A stretch of DNA of 48,749 bases from Pseudomonadota bacterium (GCA_030684775.1 JAUXXW010000052.1:1-48749); one strand, 5' to 3'. Counted from the first letter of the stretch, positions 1 through 9,455 are shown. Notes: generated by a model from the letters alone, not told the origin. Numbers and translations are program-made.

Positions 1-1
1 C

Positions 2-142
2 TATTTGAAAATCTACAACCATCACATCCCACAAAGGGCTTTGCACCATCAAACCCCCATACAGGCGCTGAAAAAGTGGCAGGCGGATAAGCCCGAATTA
101 TTCGTCAAGCGCGTTTACAAACAGGCGGGACTTGACAGCTAA
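2..142 (+). CDS. Transposase C-terminus, IS481-like (partial, cut by window edge)
   Basis: The open frame enters from the left edge and runs 46 codons to a TAA at 140-142. The peptide has the YNHHIPQxALHHxTPIQALKxW pattern followed by a KRVY-x-x-AGLDS ending. This is typical of the C-terminal tail after the DDE integrase core of IS481-like transposases. Only the tail is visible, so catalytic residues cannot be checked. It marks the end of an insertion sequence whose left part lies outside the window. I could not place the right terminal inverted repeat with confidence; it should lie within roughly the next 150 bases. Confidence 0.7.
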   Translation, partial: YLKIYNHHIPQRALHHQTPIQALKKWQADKPELFVKRVYKQAGLDS

Positions 143-305
143 CGCTGCGGACGACGCACTTGATTTGGGTCAGATACACGGATTTCAGGCAACCCGCGTC
201 ATCAGTGTCAGTCAGGGTGGCGCGTCGGATATGACATACTCGCGGACGATTGAATTTCTCAACGGTCAGTATTATCAATATTTGACTTTACATAACTTGC
301 CCTAA
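143..305 (+). other. Short orphan reading frame between IS end and methyltransferase
   Basis: An open frame without a start codon of its own ends in TAA at 303-305. Its last part reads like real protein (TIEFLNGQYYQYLTLHNLP). It may be the 3' remnant of a gene interrupted by the insertion sequence on its left, or chance. I do not recognise a family. Apart from this the 170 bases hold no gene, and no clear Shine-Dalgarno sequence precedes the ATG at 313. Confidence 0.25.
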
Positions 306-312
306 AGTTTTT

Positions 313-1479
313 ATGCCCCCCGTAAGCAAAATATCGATTTTTTTATCCGCGCTTGAAGAAAGCCTGCGTGACGGCAGCTTCGTGAAACTCTCTTTGGCTG
401 ATTACAAGGGTCCGGAAGACCAGCTTAAAAACATCCTTGTCCGGAAAGTTCAGATCAAGCGCGAGGAAAAACTCAGCTTTACTTATCGCTATAAAACGCG
501 CGACATCGTGAAGAATTACTCCCTTCCAGAGGGCATTTCCCGGATACACGAGTCTTTTTCCGACGGTTTTAATGTTGCGACGCTTTTTACCAACGTATTC
601 GATCTCTCGCTGGCAAATAAATCTTTAAAAAAGAAAGCACCGAGTCATACAGCGCCGGCATCATCAGGTCACGACCGAGACAAAAAACGGTTGATTGGAA
701 CAAAAAACAAAGCCTATCTACACGCCCTGAACATTACCGACGCTCAGGGCGAGGTCTTCAAAAGCGCGCAAGACAAATACCGCCAGATCAACAGGTATGT
801 CGAAATACTAAGCAGCCTCATTCAAGGCATCGCACCAGACCGCCTGAAAAAAATCGTAGACATGGGCTCGGGCAAGGGCTATCTGACCTTTGCCCTCTAC
901 GATTATCTGATCGAAAAGGACCTGCACCCTGAGGTAATCGGGGTCGAATATCGTGCCGACCTAGTGGCGCTATGCAACCGGATCGCAGTAGATGCACAGT
1001 TTACCGGCCTGCATTTTTCCCAGGGTTCCATCGCCGATTACGATTGCACCGATGCGAATATCCTGATCGCGCTTCACGCCTGCGACACGGCAACCGATGA
1101 TGCAATTTACAAAGGCATCACGGCGGGCGCGGAACTGATTGTGGTTGCTCCCTGCTGTCACAAACAGATTCGGCGCGAAATCGAGAAATCCAGAACGCAC
1201 AACGACCTGGATTTTCTAATGAAGCACGGGATTTTTGTCGAGCGCCAGGCCGAGATGGTGACGGATGGCCTCCGCGCCCTGATTCTTGAGTATTTCGGCT
1301 ATACGACCAAAGTTTTTGAATTTATTTCGGACGCCCACACGCCAAAGAATGTCCTGATTGTCGGCACAAGGAATAAAAATCCCCCGTCGTCCGACCCCGC
1401 CATTTTAGAAAGCATCAAGGCCGCCAAAGTCTATTTCGGAATCGAAACTCACCACCTGGAAAAAATACTGGGGCTGTAG
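313..1479 (+). CDS. SAM-dependent methyltransferase, Methyltransf_32 (METTL25/RRNAD1-like)
   Basis: A 388-residue protein. The N-terminal 115 residues are a poorly conserved segment rich in charged residues. A class I Rossmann methyltransferase follows, with motif I DMGSGKGYLTFAL near residue 182, an acidic motif GVEYRADL near 210, LIALHACDTATDDAI near 252 and VAPCCHKQ near 275. The GSGKGY / ALHACD / PCCHKQ combination is characteristic of the family that includes eukaryotic METTL25 and RRNAD1. The substrate of bacterial members is unknown to me. Base composition is clearly lower in GC (about half) than the rest of the window, and it lies beside an insertion-sequence remnant, so recent acquisition is likely. 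It is convergent with the small ORF at 1449-1574, overlapping it tail to tail. Confidence 0.8.
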   Translation: MPPVSKISIFLSALEESLRDGSFVKLSLADYKGPEDQLKNILVRKVQIKREEKLSFTYRYKTRDIVKNYSLPEGISRIHESFSDGFNVATLFTNVFDLSLANKSLKKKAPSHTAPASSGHDRDKKRLIGTKNKAYLHALNITDAQGEVFKSAQDKYRQINRYVEILSSLIQGIAPDRLKKIVDMGSGKGYLTFALYDYLIEKDLHPEVIGVEYRADLVALCNRIAVDAQFTGLHFSQGSIADYDCTDANILIALHACDTATDDAIYKGITAGAELIVVAPCCHKQIRREIEKSRTHNDLDFLMKHGIFVERQAEMVTDGLRALILEYFGYTTKVFEFISDAHTPKNVLIVGTRNKNPPSSDPAILESIKAAKVYFGIETHHLEKILGL

Positions 1480-1574
1480 CCGTTGTATTCCGCGCAGTTG
1501 GCGCAATCGGTGCGTTTCGCGTTCTTGTAACGCCGGCATTCTTGCCGGACAGGCCGCCGCCACACCCGCCTCAT
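1449..1574 (-). CDS. Small Cys-rich protein directly behind nnrS
   Basis: A 41-codon frame begins with ATG immediately after the nnrS stop codon (TAGATG). It encodes a basic peptide with C-x-x-x-Y-K near residues 13-17 and D-C-A-N-C-A-E-Y-N-G-Y near 23-33, that is, Cys13, Cys24 and Cys27. The CxxC pair and conserved-looking ending suggest a small metal-binding or redox peptide translated by coupling to nnrS. It overlaps the last 31 bases of the opposing methyltransferase gene. I do not recognise a family. The call rests on start-stop spacing and composition only. Confidence 0.45.
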   Translation of the reverse strand: MRRVWRRPVRQECRRYKNAKRTDCANCAEYNGYSPSIFSRW

Positions 1575-2768
1575 CTACCCCGGCTTGCCGTCCGCGCGCG
1601 GACGCCAGTACAGCGGCGCATACTTCCAGGCCCACACACCGAAGGCGAGCAGCCACAAACCGCCTGCCAGGGTGACCAGCAGTGTCGGCAGCGCCGGCAC
1701 CAGGTCCGGCAAAATGCGCGACAACGCCACCCCTTGCACCAACCAGAACAATCCCCAGGTCGCGCCATCGGCTTCCAGTTTGCGGCCGGAATGGCCCAGG
1801 CTGACGCGCGAAGCCATGCCGATCAGCATGCTGGAGAAAAAGCCGATGCCCAATGCGTGCAGCGGCGCATGGCCGGCGTTCCAGGCCAGCCCGGCGTAGC
1901 GCGCCAGACTGTCACCGGCGTAGAGCAGCAGTGACAGGCCCAACCACAGAAAGGCGATATGCAGCATGGAAAGCAGGCGCACTTGCCGCGCACCACGCGC
2001 CACACCCCAGCGAGTTGCAAACCAGAACACCATGATCGCCATGGGCAGATCCACCAGCCAGAGCAGTTCGCGCCGTTCCATGACTTCCAGCGCCCCATGC
2101 ACAAGGCAGCCGGCAAGCAAGCCCCAGAGTGGGCCATAGGGGCGGACCATCACATAGTTGGGCACGATGCGACTGGTGAACCAGGGAATCATGCGATGGC
2201 AGACCGTCAGGAAGGTGGGCACCAGAAAACCCCAGATGCCGATGGCTTCGGCCATACGCAAAGCCTCGGGGAAATCCCATCCGGCCCAGAGCAGGAACAA
2301 CGCATTTCCAAGCAGGCCCAGAGCAGCCGCACCGGTGACGATGGCGGGGTGCAGCTTGTCCTGCGGCGGCGCCCCGGTCAGGGTGCGCAACAATGCCCAC
2401 ACCGCCACCCCCCAGCCGGCCAGATGCAGCACCAGCCCCGGCAGCACCAGGCCGGCGTAGATCGGCAACATACCCAGCGCCATGAGCACCCCGCTCGCCA
2501 CATAAGCAGGTTTGGGTATGGCCGGCCCATTCAACCAGTTGGGTGCGGCAGTGAAGAGAAAGCCGAAGATGAAGAACGGGAAGAAGCCATACAGCATCCA
2601 CCAGATATGCAACGCCGGCCCCGGCAAGCTACCCAGCCCCGAGCCGCCGGCGCGCCTGCTTTCCATGTCGAGCAACCACCAGAGCATGACCAGCACCCCT
2701 TGCAGGGCACCGGGAAGAAACATCACACGATGTGACGCGGCGGTGTAGGTAGACCAGAAACGGGACAT
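1575..2768 (-). CDS. nnrS: NnrS family membrane protein (nitric oxide stress)
   Basis: A 397-residue, very hydrophobic protein with about a dozen predicted membrane segments, the usual NnrS size. Family hallmarks visible are the N-terminal H-R-V-M-F-L-P-G-A near residue 13, WMLYGFFPFFIFGFLFTA near 57-75, the central CHRMIPWF, and the C-terminal HALGIGFFSSMLIGMASRVSLGHSGR. The conserved histidines are thought to bind haem or metal. Known members protect against nitric oxide and nitrosative stress and are controlled by NO-sensing CRP/FNR-family regulators. The perfect FNR-type box 56 bases upstream fits this. No denitrification genes are in the window, so the NO source is not shown. The start is the first ATG after the box. 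Confidence 0.9.
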   Translation of the reverse strand: MSRFWSTYTAASHRVMFLPGALQGVLVMLWWLLDMESRRAGGSGLGSLPGPALHIWWMLYGFFPFFIFGFLFTAAPNWLNGPAIPKPAYVASGVLMALGMLPIYAGLVLPGLVLHLAGWGVAVWALLRTLTGAPPQDKLHPAIVTGAAALGLLGNALFLLWAGWDFPEALRMAEAIGIWGFLVPTFLTVCHRMIPWFTSRIVPNYVMVRPYGPLWGLLAGCLVHGALEVMERRELLWLVDLPMAIMVFWFATRWGVARGARQVRLLSMLHIAFLWLGLSLLLYAGDSLARYAGLAWNAGHAPLHALGIGFFSSMLIGMASRVSLGHSGRKLEADGATWGLFWLVQGVALSRILPDLVPALPTLLVTLAGGLWLLAFGVWAWKYAPLYWRPRADGKPG

Positions 2769-2823
2769 GGCAACGGGGCGCTATAAGGGGGGTGGAGTGT
2801 CGGCGTGGCGAGAAGGAATGGCA

Positions 2824-2837
2824 TTGATGGACATCAA
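2824..2837 (-). promoter_or_regulatory. FNR/Anr/Dnr-type operator upstream of nnrS
   Basis: TTGATGGACATCAA is a perfect match to the TTGAT-N4-ATCAA consensus bound by FNR/Anr and the NO-responsive Dnr/NnrR proteins. Its centre lies about 62 bases before the nnrS start codon, which suits an activating site. A possible -10 element (TTATAG on the minus strand) lies near 2782-2787. Which regulator binds cannot be told from the sequence. Confidence 0.75.
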
Positions 2838-2911
2838 GGTGGTGACGCTTCCCTTTGTCGAAAAAGCGCTTTTCGCGTTAACGGGTGATGTGACAGAAAG
2901 CGCATGAGGGG

Positions 2912-3018
2912 GTGGCCTCCCCCTTTTCCAAAGGGGGAATGGGGTGGATTTTGCGATGTCTGCCTGGGCAGGCGCCTCAGAAATCCCCCCTACCCCCCTT
3001 TGATAAAGGGGGGAACCA
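2912..3018. repeat. C5T3 hairpin element, copy 1 (inverted relative to copy 2)
   Basis: A roughly 107-base element has two short hairpins of the type CCCCCTTT-n-AAAGGGGG at its ends, bounded by GTGGCCTCC and GGAACCAC, with a conserved GGATTT/AAATCC core. Reverse-complemented, it aligns along its whole length with 23018-23118. It fills most of the intergenic space between nnrS and cheZ and ends about 15 bases before the cheZ stop. Bases 2838-2911 beside it hold nothing I recognise. Confidence 0.85.
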
Positions 3019-3032
3019 CTGCGCCAACCGCA

Positions 3033-3548
3033 TCACCCGAACAGGTCATCCACTTCGTCCTGTGACACAACGGCTGCCGGCGCCACCACCGGACCGGCCA
3101 GCAGGCCGGGGTCGGGTTCGTCTTCGACCAGCAGGTGAACCAGGCTGTCTTCCATTTTCTGCACCAGCGCCATGAGCTTGTTGATTACCTGGCCCACCAG
3201 ATCCTGAAACGCCTGTGCCTGAATGATCTCGCTGGCATCGGCGCTGCTCAGCGTGTGTTCCGCCTGCAAACTCGCCAGAAAAGCGCGTATCTCGGGGGAA
3301 CGGGTCTTGCCCACCAGTTCCGCGGCCCGTGCCTTCTGGGCACGCAGGCGGTCGGCTATCGCTTCCGCCGCATTCAAGGTCTGGCCGGCGGATTGCTCGG
3401 TCAACGCGGAGATGTAACGCAGACGGTCGCGCGCGTTGCTCACCACATTGGTTTGCGGCATGTCCTGATCGCCGATGTCGAGCAGCGTGGCACGCAGTTC
3501 TTCCACCATGCCGACAAGGTCGTGGCGCAGATGTTCGAGGTTGTTCAT
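3033..3548 (-). CDS. cheZ: Chemotaxis phosphatase CheZ
   Basis: A 171-residue protein that dephosphorylates CheY-P in flagellar chemotaxis. The helical-bundle core carries QAFQDLVGQVINKL at about 112-125, which matches the CheZ active-site helix. Asp116 and Gln120 correspond to the E. coli catalytic pair Asp143/Gln147. The C-terminus ends SQDEVDDLFG, resembling the CheY-binding peptide of CheZ, after a Pro/Ala-rich linker. It is shorter than E. coli CheZ (214). A strong GGAGGAGA ribosome site precedes the ATG. No cheY or other chemotaxis gene is in the window; it stands alone downstream of gnd on the same strand. Confidence 0.88.
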   Translation of the reverse strand: MNNLEHLRHDLVGMVEELRATLLDIGDQDMPQTNVVSNARDRLRYISALTEQSAGQTLNAAEAIADRLRAQKARAAELVGKTRSPEIRAFLASLQAEHTLSSADASEIIQAQAFQDLVGQVINKLMALVQKMEDSLVHLLVEDEPDPGLLAGPVVAPAAVVSQDEVDDLFG

Positions 3549-3638
3549 CCAGTCTCTCCTCCGGGGATGGGGTCTTATCGGCAGGCCGGGCGAATTCTGT
3601 TGCCTTCACTCACCGGCCGACCGTTTCCACTTTTACAT

Positions 3639-3664
3639 GCTGGGCACACCACGCTTTGCCCAGC
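3639..3664. repeat. Degenerate single REP-like hairpin
   Basis: GCTGGGCA-loop-TGCCCAGC forms an 8-bp stem whose loop resembles that of the GTAG-TTGGGC elements elsewhere in the window. The flanking GTAG is missing. It lies between the gnd stop and cheZ and may act as a weak terminator. Confidence 0.5.
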
Positions 3665-3688
3665 CGCCTCGGTCGGAGGTAGCGGCGG

Positions 3689-4606
3689 TCAGGACTCGTT
3701 CTTGACCGCATGCCCACCAAATCCCTTGCGCATCATCGCCAGCATCTGATTGGCGAAATCGCCCTTGCCCTGGCTGGCGAAACGGCTCATCAGGGCCAGC
3801 GTCATCACCGGCGTGGGCACGCCCAGGCTGATGGATTCCAGCGCGGTCCAGCGGCCTTCACCGGAATCGGCGACCAGGGGGGCGATGCCATCGAGCTTCT
3901 GATCGGTTTTCAGGAAATCGGCGGACAGGTCGAGCAGCCAGGAGCGCACCACGGAGCTGTGGCGCCAGAGTTCGGCGACGGCGGCGATGTCGAGGTCGAA
4001 TTCGCTTTTCGCCCGCATCAGCGCGAAGCCCTCGGCCAGTGCCTGCATCATTCCGTATTCGATGCCGTTGTGGACCATCTTGGTGAAGTGGCCGGCGCCC
4101 ACCGGGCCGGCGTGCAGCCAGCCGCTGTCCGGCGTCGGCGCCAGCGCTTGCAGGAAGGGGGTCAGGCGCGCGAGATCGTCGTCGCCGCCGCCCGCCATCA
4201 GGCAATAGCCGTTGGCGAGGCCCCAGACACCGCCGGAAACGCCGACATCGACAAAACGCAGGCCGAGGCCATGCAGATGTTCGGCACGGCCTTGCGCGTC
4301 CTGGTAGTAGCCGTTGGCGCCATCCACCAGCAGGTCGCCGGGCTCAAGCAACGGCGCGAGTTCGTGGATCGCCGCCTCGGTGGCTTCGCCCGCCGGCAAC
4401 ATCAACCAGACGATGCGCGGCGCGGCAAGGCCCGACACCATGTCTTCCAGGCCGCGGCAGGCTTGCACGTTGCTTTCTGAAGCCGCCAGCGCTTCGGCGA
4501 CCGCGAAATTGCGGTTGTGGGCCAGTACCCGCACTCCGGCGCGAGCAAAACGCCGCGCCATGTTGCCGCCCATGCGGCCAAGTCCGTAAAGCCCGATTTC
4601 AAGCAT
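3689..4606 (-). CDS. gnd: 6-phosphogluconate dehydrogenase, short (decarboxylating) form
   Basis: 305 residues from the ATG at 4606, chosen because GGGAG lies just upstream and the protein then begins MLEIGLYGLGRMG, the Rossmann NADP/NAD-binding start. Other family marks are FVDVGVSGG (substrate loop), LMAGGGDD, and KMVHNGIEYGMMQALAEG carrying the catalytic Lys and Asn. It converts 6-phosphogluconate to ribulose 5-phosphate with release of CO2. Short forms of about 300 residues are a distinct subfamily from the 470-residue enteric Gnd. It is divergent from glgA. Confidence 0.9.
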   Translation of the reverse strand: MLEIGLYGLGRMGGNMARRFARAGVRVLAHNRNFAVAEALAASESNVQACRGLEDMVSGLAAPRIVWLMLPAGEATEAAIHELAPLLEPGDLLVDGANGYYQDAQGRAEHLHGLGLRFVDVGVSGGVWGLANGYCLMAGGGDDDLARLTPFLQALAPTPDSGWLHAGPVGAGHFTKMVHNGIEYGMMQALAEGFALMRAKSEFDLDIAAVAELWRHSSVVRSWLLDLSADFLKTDQKLDGIAPLVADSGEGRWTALESISLGVPTPVMTLALMSRFASQGKGDFANQMLAMMRKGFGGHAVKNES

Positions 4607-4695
4607 GTGACACTCCCAGGGAAACAAGATGGACAAACGCGCTCATCCTACGTCGCCGCGACGCCCGCCGCGAACTCATATCTCGAACAGCCCGC

Positions 4696-4814
4696 GTAGG
4701 ATGCGATTACCGAAGGGTATAAGCAGGGACTTGGCCGCCGTCTTTTGGCGGCTTAGTCCTTCGCTTAGGGGTTTTATCAGGGGCTTCATCAGAGCGCGGC
4801 GACCCGCATCCTAC
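4696..4814. repeat. GTAG-type palindromic element (GATGCG family), copy 1
   Basis: The element begins GTAGGATGCG and ends CGCATCCTAC, the two-REP arrangement of a BIME. The inside holds GATTACCGAAGGGTA, shared with 24852-24954, plus a 56-base stretch (4723-4778) found with one mismatch, reverse-complemented, inside the MITE at 43554-43609. It occupies the divergent gnd/glgA intergenic region (4607-4934). The remaining bases there hold no gene; an AAGGA ribosome site for glgA is visible at its end. Confidence 0.85.
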
Positions 4815-4934
4815 AGCTCTTCAAGCGGGCGCCGCTTTCCGGTAGGGTTGCCGGGAAACCGGATTATTTCTTTTCTGACCATCGCGGGCGTGGCAGTTCG
4901 TCCCGCGAGTGGGCTTCCTACTCAAGGACTTTCC

Positions 4935-6359
4935 ATGCACATCCTGTTCGCCACTTCCGAAGCCCGGCCATTGATCAAGACCGGCGGGCTGGCCGATGTA
5001 TCCGGCGCGCTCCCCGTCGCCTTGCGCGCGATCGGTCTCGACTGCCGTCTGTTGCTTCCCGGTTACCCGGCCGTGCTGGCCGGCGTGAAGGACGCCAAGC
5101 CCGTGTGCATGCTGAACGGGCTGCCGGACGACACCGTGGCCACCCTGCTGGAAGCCACCATGCCCGACAGTGAGGTGCCCCTCTACATCCTCGATGCCCC
5201 GGAATTGTTTCAACGCCCAGGCGGCCCCTATCAGGACGTGGCGGGCCACGATCACCCCGATAACGTCCTGCGTTTTGCCGTGTTCTCCAAGGCCGCCGCC
5301 CTCCTCGCTTCAAGCGACTCACCGTTAGCCTGGCGCCCGGACGTGCTCCATTGCAACGACTGGCAAACCGGCCTGGCCCCGGCTTATCTGCGCCTTGCCG
5401 GGGAAAAGACGCCGAGCATCATGACCGTGCACAACCTGGCCTATCAGGGCATCTTCCCGCCCGCCGAGCTGCTCACGGTGGGGCTGCCGCCGGAAAGTTT
5501 CGCGGTCGAGGGCGTCGAGTATTACGGCAATCTTTCCTTCCTCAAGGCCGGCCTCTATTACGCCGACCGACTCACCACGGTCTCACCGACCTATGCCGAA
5601 GAAATCCGCCAACCCGCGCTGGGCATGGGCTTGCAGGGGCTGCTGACCTCGCGCGGCGATGATCTGGTCGGCATCCTCAACGGCATCGACAGCGGTGAAT
5701 GGAACCCCACGGCCGATCACTACCTGCCCTGCAAATTTTCCTCACGCGCGCTCGCGGGAAAGAAGGACTGCAAGTTGAAGTTGCAACAGGACCTCAACCT
5801 GGAGCCCGGCCGCAACGCCCCGCTATTCGGGATCATCGCCCGCCTGGCGCAGCAGAAAGGCCTCGACCTGATCCTCGCGGTGGCCGATGGCATCCTCCAC
5901 CGGGGCGGACAGATCGCCCTGCTGGGCACCGGCGAAAAAGCCCTGGAAGCGGCTTTCCGCGATCTCGGCGCACAACACCCAGGCCGGGTCGCGGCGGTGA
6001 TCGGCTATGACGAAGGCCTGTCGCACCGCATCGAGGCCGGGGCCGACATCTTCCTGATGCCCTCACGCTTCGAGCCCTGCGGCCTCAACCAGCTCTACAG
6101 CCTGCGCTACGGCACGGTGCCCATCGTCCACGCCACCGGCGGCCTGCAAGACACCGTGGAAGATGGCGTCACCGGCTTCGTCTTCCACGAACCCACCCCG
6201 CACGCCCTCTGGTTGGCCGTCGACCGCGCGCTGACCACCTACGCCGACACGAAGGCGTGGCAACGCATGATGCGCGCCGGCATGAAGCGCGATTTCAGTT
6301 GGGAGAAAAGCGCGCGGGAATATGAATCGCTTTATCGGGAGTTGCTGAAACCCGCGTAG
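4935..6359 (+). CDS. glgA: Glycogen (starch) synthase
   Basis: 474 residues, the length of bacterial GlgA (E. coli 477). It transfers glucose from ADP-glucose to a growing alpha-1,4-glucan. The N-terminal KTGGLADVSGALP (Lys15) is the GT5 ADP-glucose binding motif. VLHCNDWQTGLAP and MTVHNLAYQG follow. The C-terminal GT-B half has FGIIARLAQQKGLDL, PSRFEPCGLNQLYSLRYGT and HATGGLQDTV. The ATG at 4935 is chosen over the open frame upstream because it is preceded by AAGGA and gives the canonical MHILFATSEA start. The TAG stop is the TAG of a GTAG repeat that begins at 6356. No other glycogen gene is nearby. Confidence 0.96.
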   Translation: MHILFATSEARPLIKTGGLADVSGALPVALRAIGLDCRLLLPGYPAVLAGVKDAKPVCMLNGLPDDTVATLLEATMPDSEVPLYILDAPELFQRPGGPYQDVAGHDHPDNVLRFAVFSKAAALLASSDSPLAWRPDVLHCNDWQTGLAPAYLRLAGEKTPSIMTVHNLAYQGIFPPAELLTVGLPPESFAVEGVEYYGNLSFLKAGLYYADRLTTVSPTYAEEIRQPALGMGLQGLLTSRGDDLVGILNGIDSGEWNPTADHYLPCKFSSRALAGKKDCKLKLQQDLNLEPGRNAPLFGIIARLAQQKGLDLILAVADGILHRGGQIALLGTGEKALEAAFRDLGAQHPGRVAAVIGYDEGLSHRIEAGADIFLMPSRFEPCGLNQLYSLRYGTVPIVHATGGLQDTVEDGVTGFVFHEPTPHALWLAVDRALTTYADTKAWQRMMRAGMKRDFSWEKSAREYESLYRELLKPA

Positions 6360-6429
6360 GTTGGGCAAAGCGAAGCGTGCCCAACATTCTTGGCGGCGTT
6401 GGGCACGCCTACGGCTTTGCCCAACCTAC
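6356..6429. repeat. GTAG-TTGGGC palindromic element, copy 1
   Basis: Two inverted REP-like units: GTAGGTTGGGC...GCCCAACA and its reverse complement ending GCCCAACCTAC, separated by a short spacer. It lies between convergent glgA and the PIN gene, and both genes take their TAG stop codon from it (6357-6359 and, on the minus strand, 6426-6428). The hairpins could serve as a bidirectional terminator. Confidence 0.9.
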
Positions 6430-6833
6430 ATGACCAGCTTGAAACGCTTGCGGCCGGGTAGCCGCCAGGTCTCGAAGTCGCGGCGGTCCAACGTCCAGAT
6501 TTGGCTGTAGCCGGTGGCAAGCGCGGCAACCACCAGCGAGGCGTCGGCCAGATCCATCGGCTGATCGGCGTAGCGCTCGATCCAGTCCACCGCGCGCACG
6601 AGTTCATCGCGGCCCAGAGGAAATAGCTCCAGCCCGCCGTTGTCGATCCAGCGATACAAAGGAAGCGTCGCCTCGACCGAGGGCGCCAGGTGGGAAAACT
6701 CGGTCAGCACCGCCCAGGTGGTGAGCAGGCGGCCACGATAGTTCTTCAGGAAAGTCTTGCTGGCTTCATGAAACTTGTCGCGCTTGTCGGACAAGGCCAC
6801 CAGCGGCCCGGTATCCACCAGGATGGTGGTCAT
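6426..6833 (-). CDS. PIN-domain toxin (VapC-like ribonuclease)
   Basis: 135 residues from ATG at 6833, where the protein begins MTTILVDTGPLVALSDKRD with the first conserved PIN aspartate. A mid-region TEFSHL acidic residue and the C-terminal DLADASLVVAA and WTLDRRDF segments provide the other acidic residues of the PIN active site. Family members are ribonucleases acting as toxins. The start overlaps the upstream antitoxin stop by 4 bases (ATGA), indicating translational coupling. The stop codon lies inside the palindromic repeat. Confidence 0.87.
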   Translation of the reverse strand: MTTILVDTGPLVALSDKRDKFHEASKTFLKNYRGRLLTTWAVLTEFSHLAPSVEATLPLYRWIDNGGLELFPLGRDELVRAVDWIERYADQPMDLADASLVVAALATGYSQIWTLDRRDFETWRLPGRKRFKLVM

Positions 6834-7096
6834 GCGCGACCGTGTTTGGCCGCATGTTTGGCAACCATCGCCGCGCGCGCCCGTTCCTTGTAACTGCCCG
6901 CCGTCTCGCCCCCTTCGACACAACCGATAAACCCCGCCGCTTCGGCACGCTCGAACGGCGTGGCTTCCGACTCGGCCAGGCTGAACCGCTGTTCCAGCAG
7001 TTCGATGATGACTTCCGACTTGCTGCGCTGGGTTTCCACGCAATAAGCCGCCAGCGCCTGTTCGACGCGATTGGGTAAACGGACGCTGGTGGTCAT
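6830..7096 (-). CDS. Ribbon-helix-helix (CopG-like) antitoxin
   Basis: 88 residues. The N-terminal MTTSVRLPNRVEQAL strand-helix, followed by RSKSEVIIELLEQ, is a typical ribbon-helix-helix DNA-binding domain. The charged C-terminal tail (EAAGFIGCVEGG...KHAAKHGRA) would bind the toxin. AAGGAG lies seven bases before the ATG. It partners the PIN gene that overlaps its 3' end, and probably represses its own promoter through the palindrome at 7120-7137. Confidence 0.85.
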   Translation of the reverse strand: MTTSVRLPNRVEQALAAYCVETQRSKSEVIIELLEQRFSLAESEATPFERAEAAGFIGCVEGGETAGSYKERARAAMVAKHAAKHGRA

Positions 7097-7119
7097 GCAC
7101 GGCTCCTTGCTTGTGGATT

Positions 7120-7137
7120 TGTATTAACGGTAATACA
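7120..7137. promoter_or_regulatory. Perfect palindrome, likely antitoxin operator
   Basis: TGTATTA-ACGG-TAATACA has 7-bp arms and a 4-base spacer and lies 24 bases before the antitoxin start codon. It is AT-rich in a GC-rich setting, as expected for a promoter/operator bound by a dimeric ribbon-helix-helix repressor. Repressor identity is inferred from position only. Confidence 0.65.
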
Positions 7138-7157
7138 GGCCCAAGACAATGGCAAGC

Positions 7158-8687
<1,530 letters not shown>

Positions 8688-9443
8688 TTAGTGACGTAGT
8701 TTATAGCCGGACTTGAGCATCGCCAAAGTCAGAAGTGAAAGCAACAGGACGAAGGGCATGACCACGGCCAGCCCCAGCCAGGGGTCGACATCGCCCTGGC
8801 CGAAGAAGCCATAGCGAAAACCGTCGATCATGTAGAAAACCGGATTGAAGTGGGACACGCCCTGCCAGAACGGCGACAGGGAATGGATGGAAAAGAACAC
8901 GCCGGACAGGAAGGTGAGCGGCATGATGATGAAGTTCTGCACGGCGGCAAGGTTGTCGAACTGGTTCGCCCAGATGCCCGCCAGGATGCCCATGCAGGCG
9001 AACACGGTGCCGGAGGCCAGCGCGAAAGCCAATATCCAGAGAGGATGGCGCATTTCAATATCCGCAAAGGCCAGGCCGACCAGCAATACACCCAAGCCCA
9101 CCGCGAATCCGCGTACCAGCGCCGCGATCAGGTAGGCGAGAAAAAACTCCAGATAGGACAGCGGCGGCAGCAGGACAAATACGATGTTGCCGGTGATCTT
9201 GGACTGGATCAGCGACGATGAACTGTTCGCGAAAGCATTCTGCAATATCGACATCATGATCAGACCGGGCATCAGGAACGCGGTGTAGTGCACGCCGGGG
9301 TAGACCTGAACATGGTCTTCCAGCACATGCGAGAAGATCAGCAGATACAACAGAGCGGTGAGCACCGGCGCCCCCACGGTCTGCACCAGCACCTTCCAGA
9401 AACGCAGGATTTCCTTGTAGAGCAGGGTGCGGAAGCCGCTCAT
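8688..9443 (-). CDS. ABC-2 type transporter permease (YadH-like)
   Basis: 251 residues with six predicted membrane spans, of the ABC2_membrane family. It starts SGFRTLLYKEILRFWKV and contains MPGLIMMSILQNAFANSSSSLIQSKITGN and PLTFLSGVFFSIHSL, all typical of the YadH/NodJ branch. It pairs with the ATPase at 9556-10461. The substrate is unknown, but insertion in an mla-murA operon suggests an envelope lipid or glycan. A palindromic repeat separates it from the ATPase gene, yet the genes are co-directional and probably co-transcribed. Confidence 0.9.
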   Translation of the reverse strand: MSGFRTLLYKEILRFWKVLVQTVGAPVLTALLYLLIFSHVLEDHVQVYPGVHYTAFLMPGLIMMSILQNAFANSSSSLIQSKITGNIVFVLLPPLSYLEFFLAYLIAALVRGFAVGLGVLLVGLAFADIEMRHPLWILAFALASGTVFACMGILAGIWANQFDNLAAVQNFIIMPLTFLSGVFFSIHSLSPFWQGVSHFNPVFYMIDGFRYGFFGQGDVDPWLGLAVVMPFVLLLSLLTLAMLKSGYKLRH

Positions 9444-9455
9444 GGCATGAATCCC

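Noticed and set aside
6356-6429. tRNA or small-RNA gene
   Set aside because: The stable hairpins are those of the repeat family found at five other places; no cloverleaf or CCA end.
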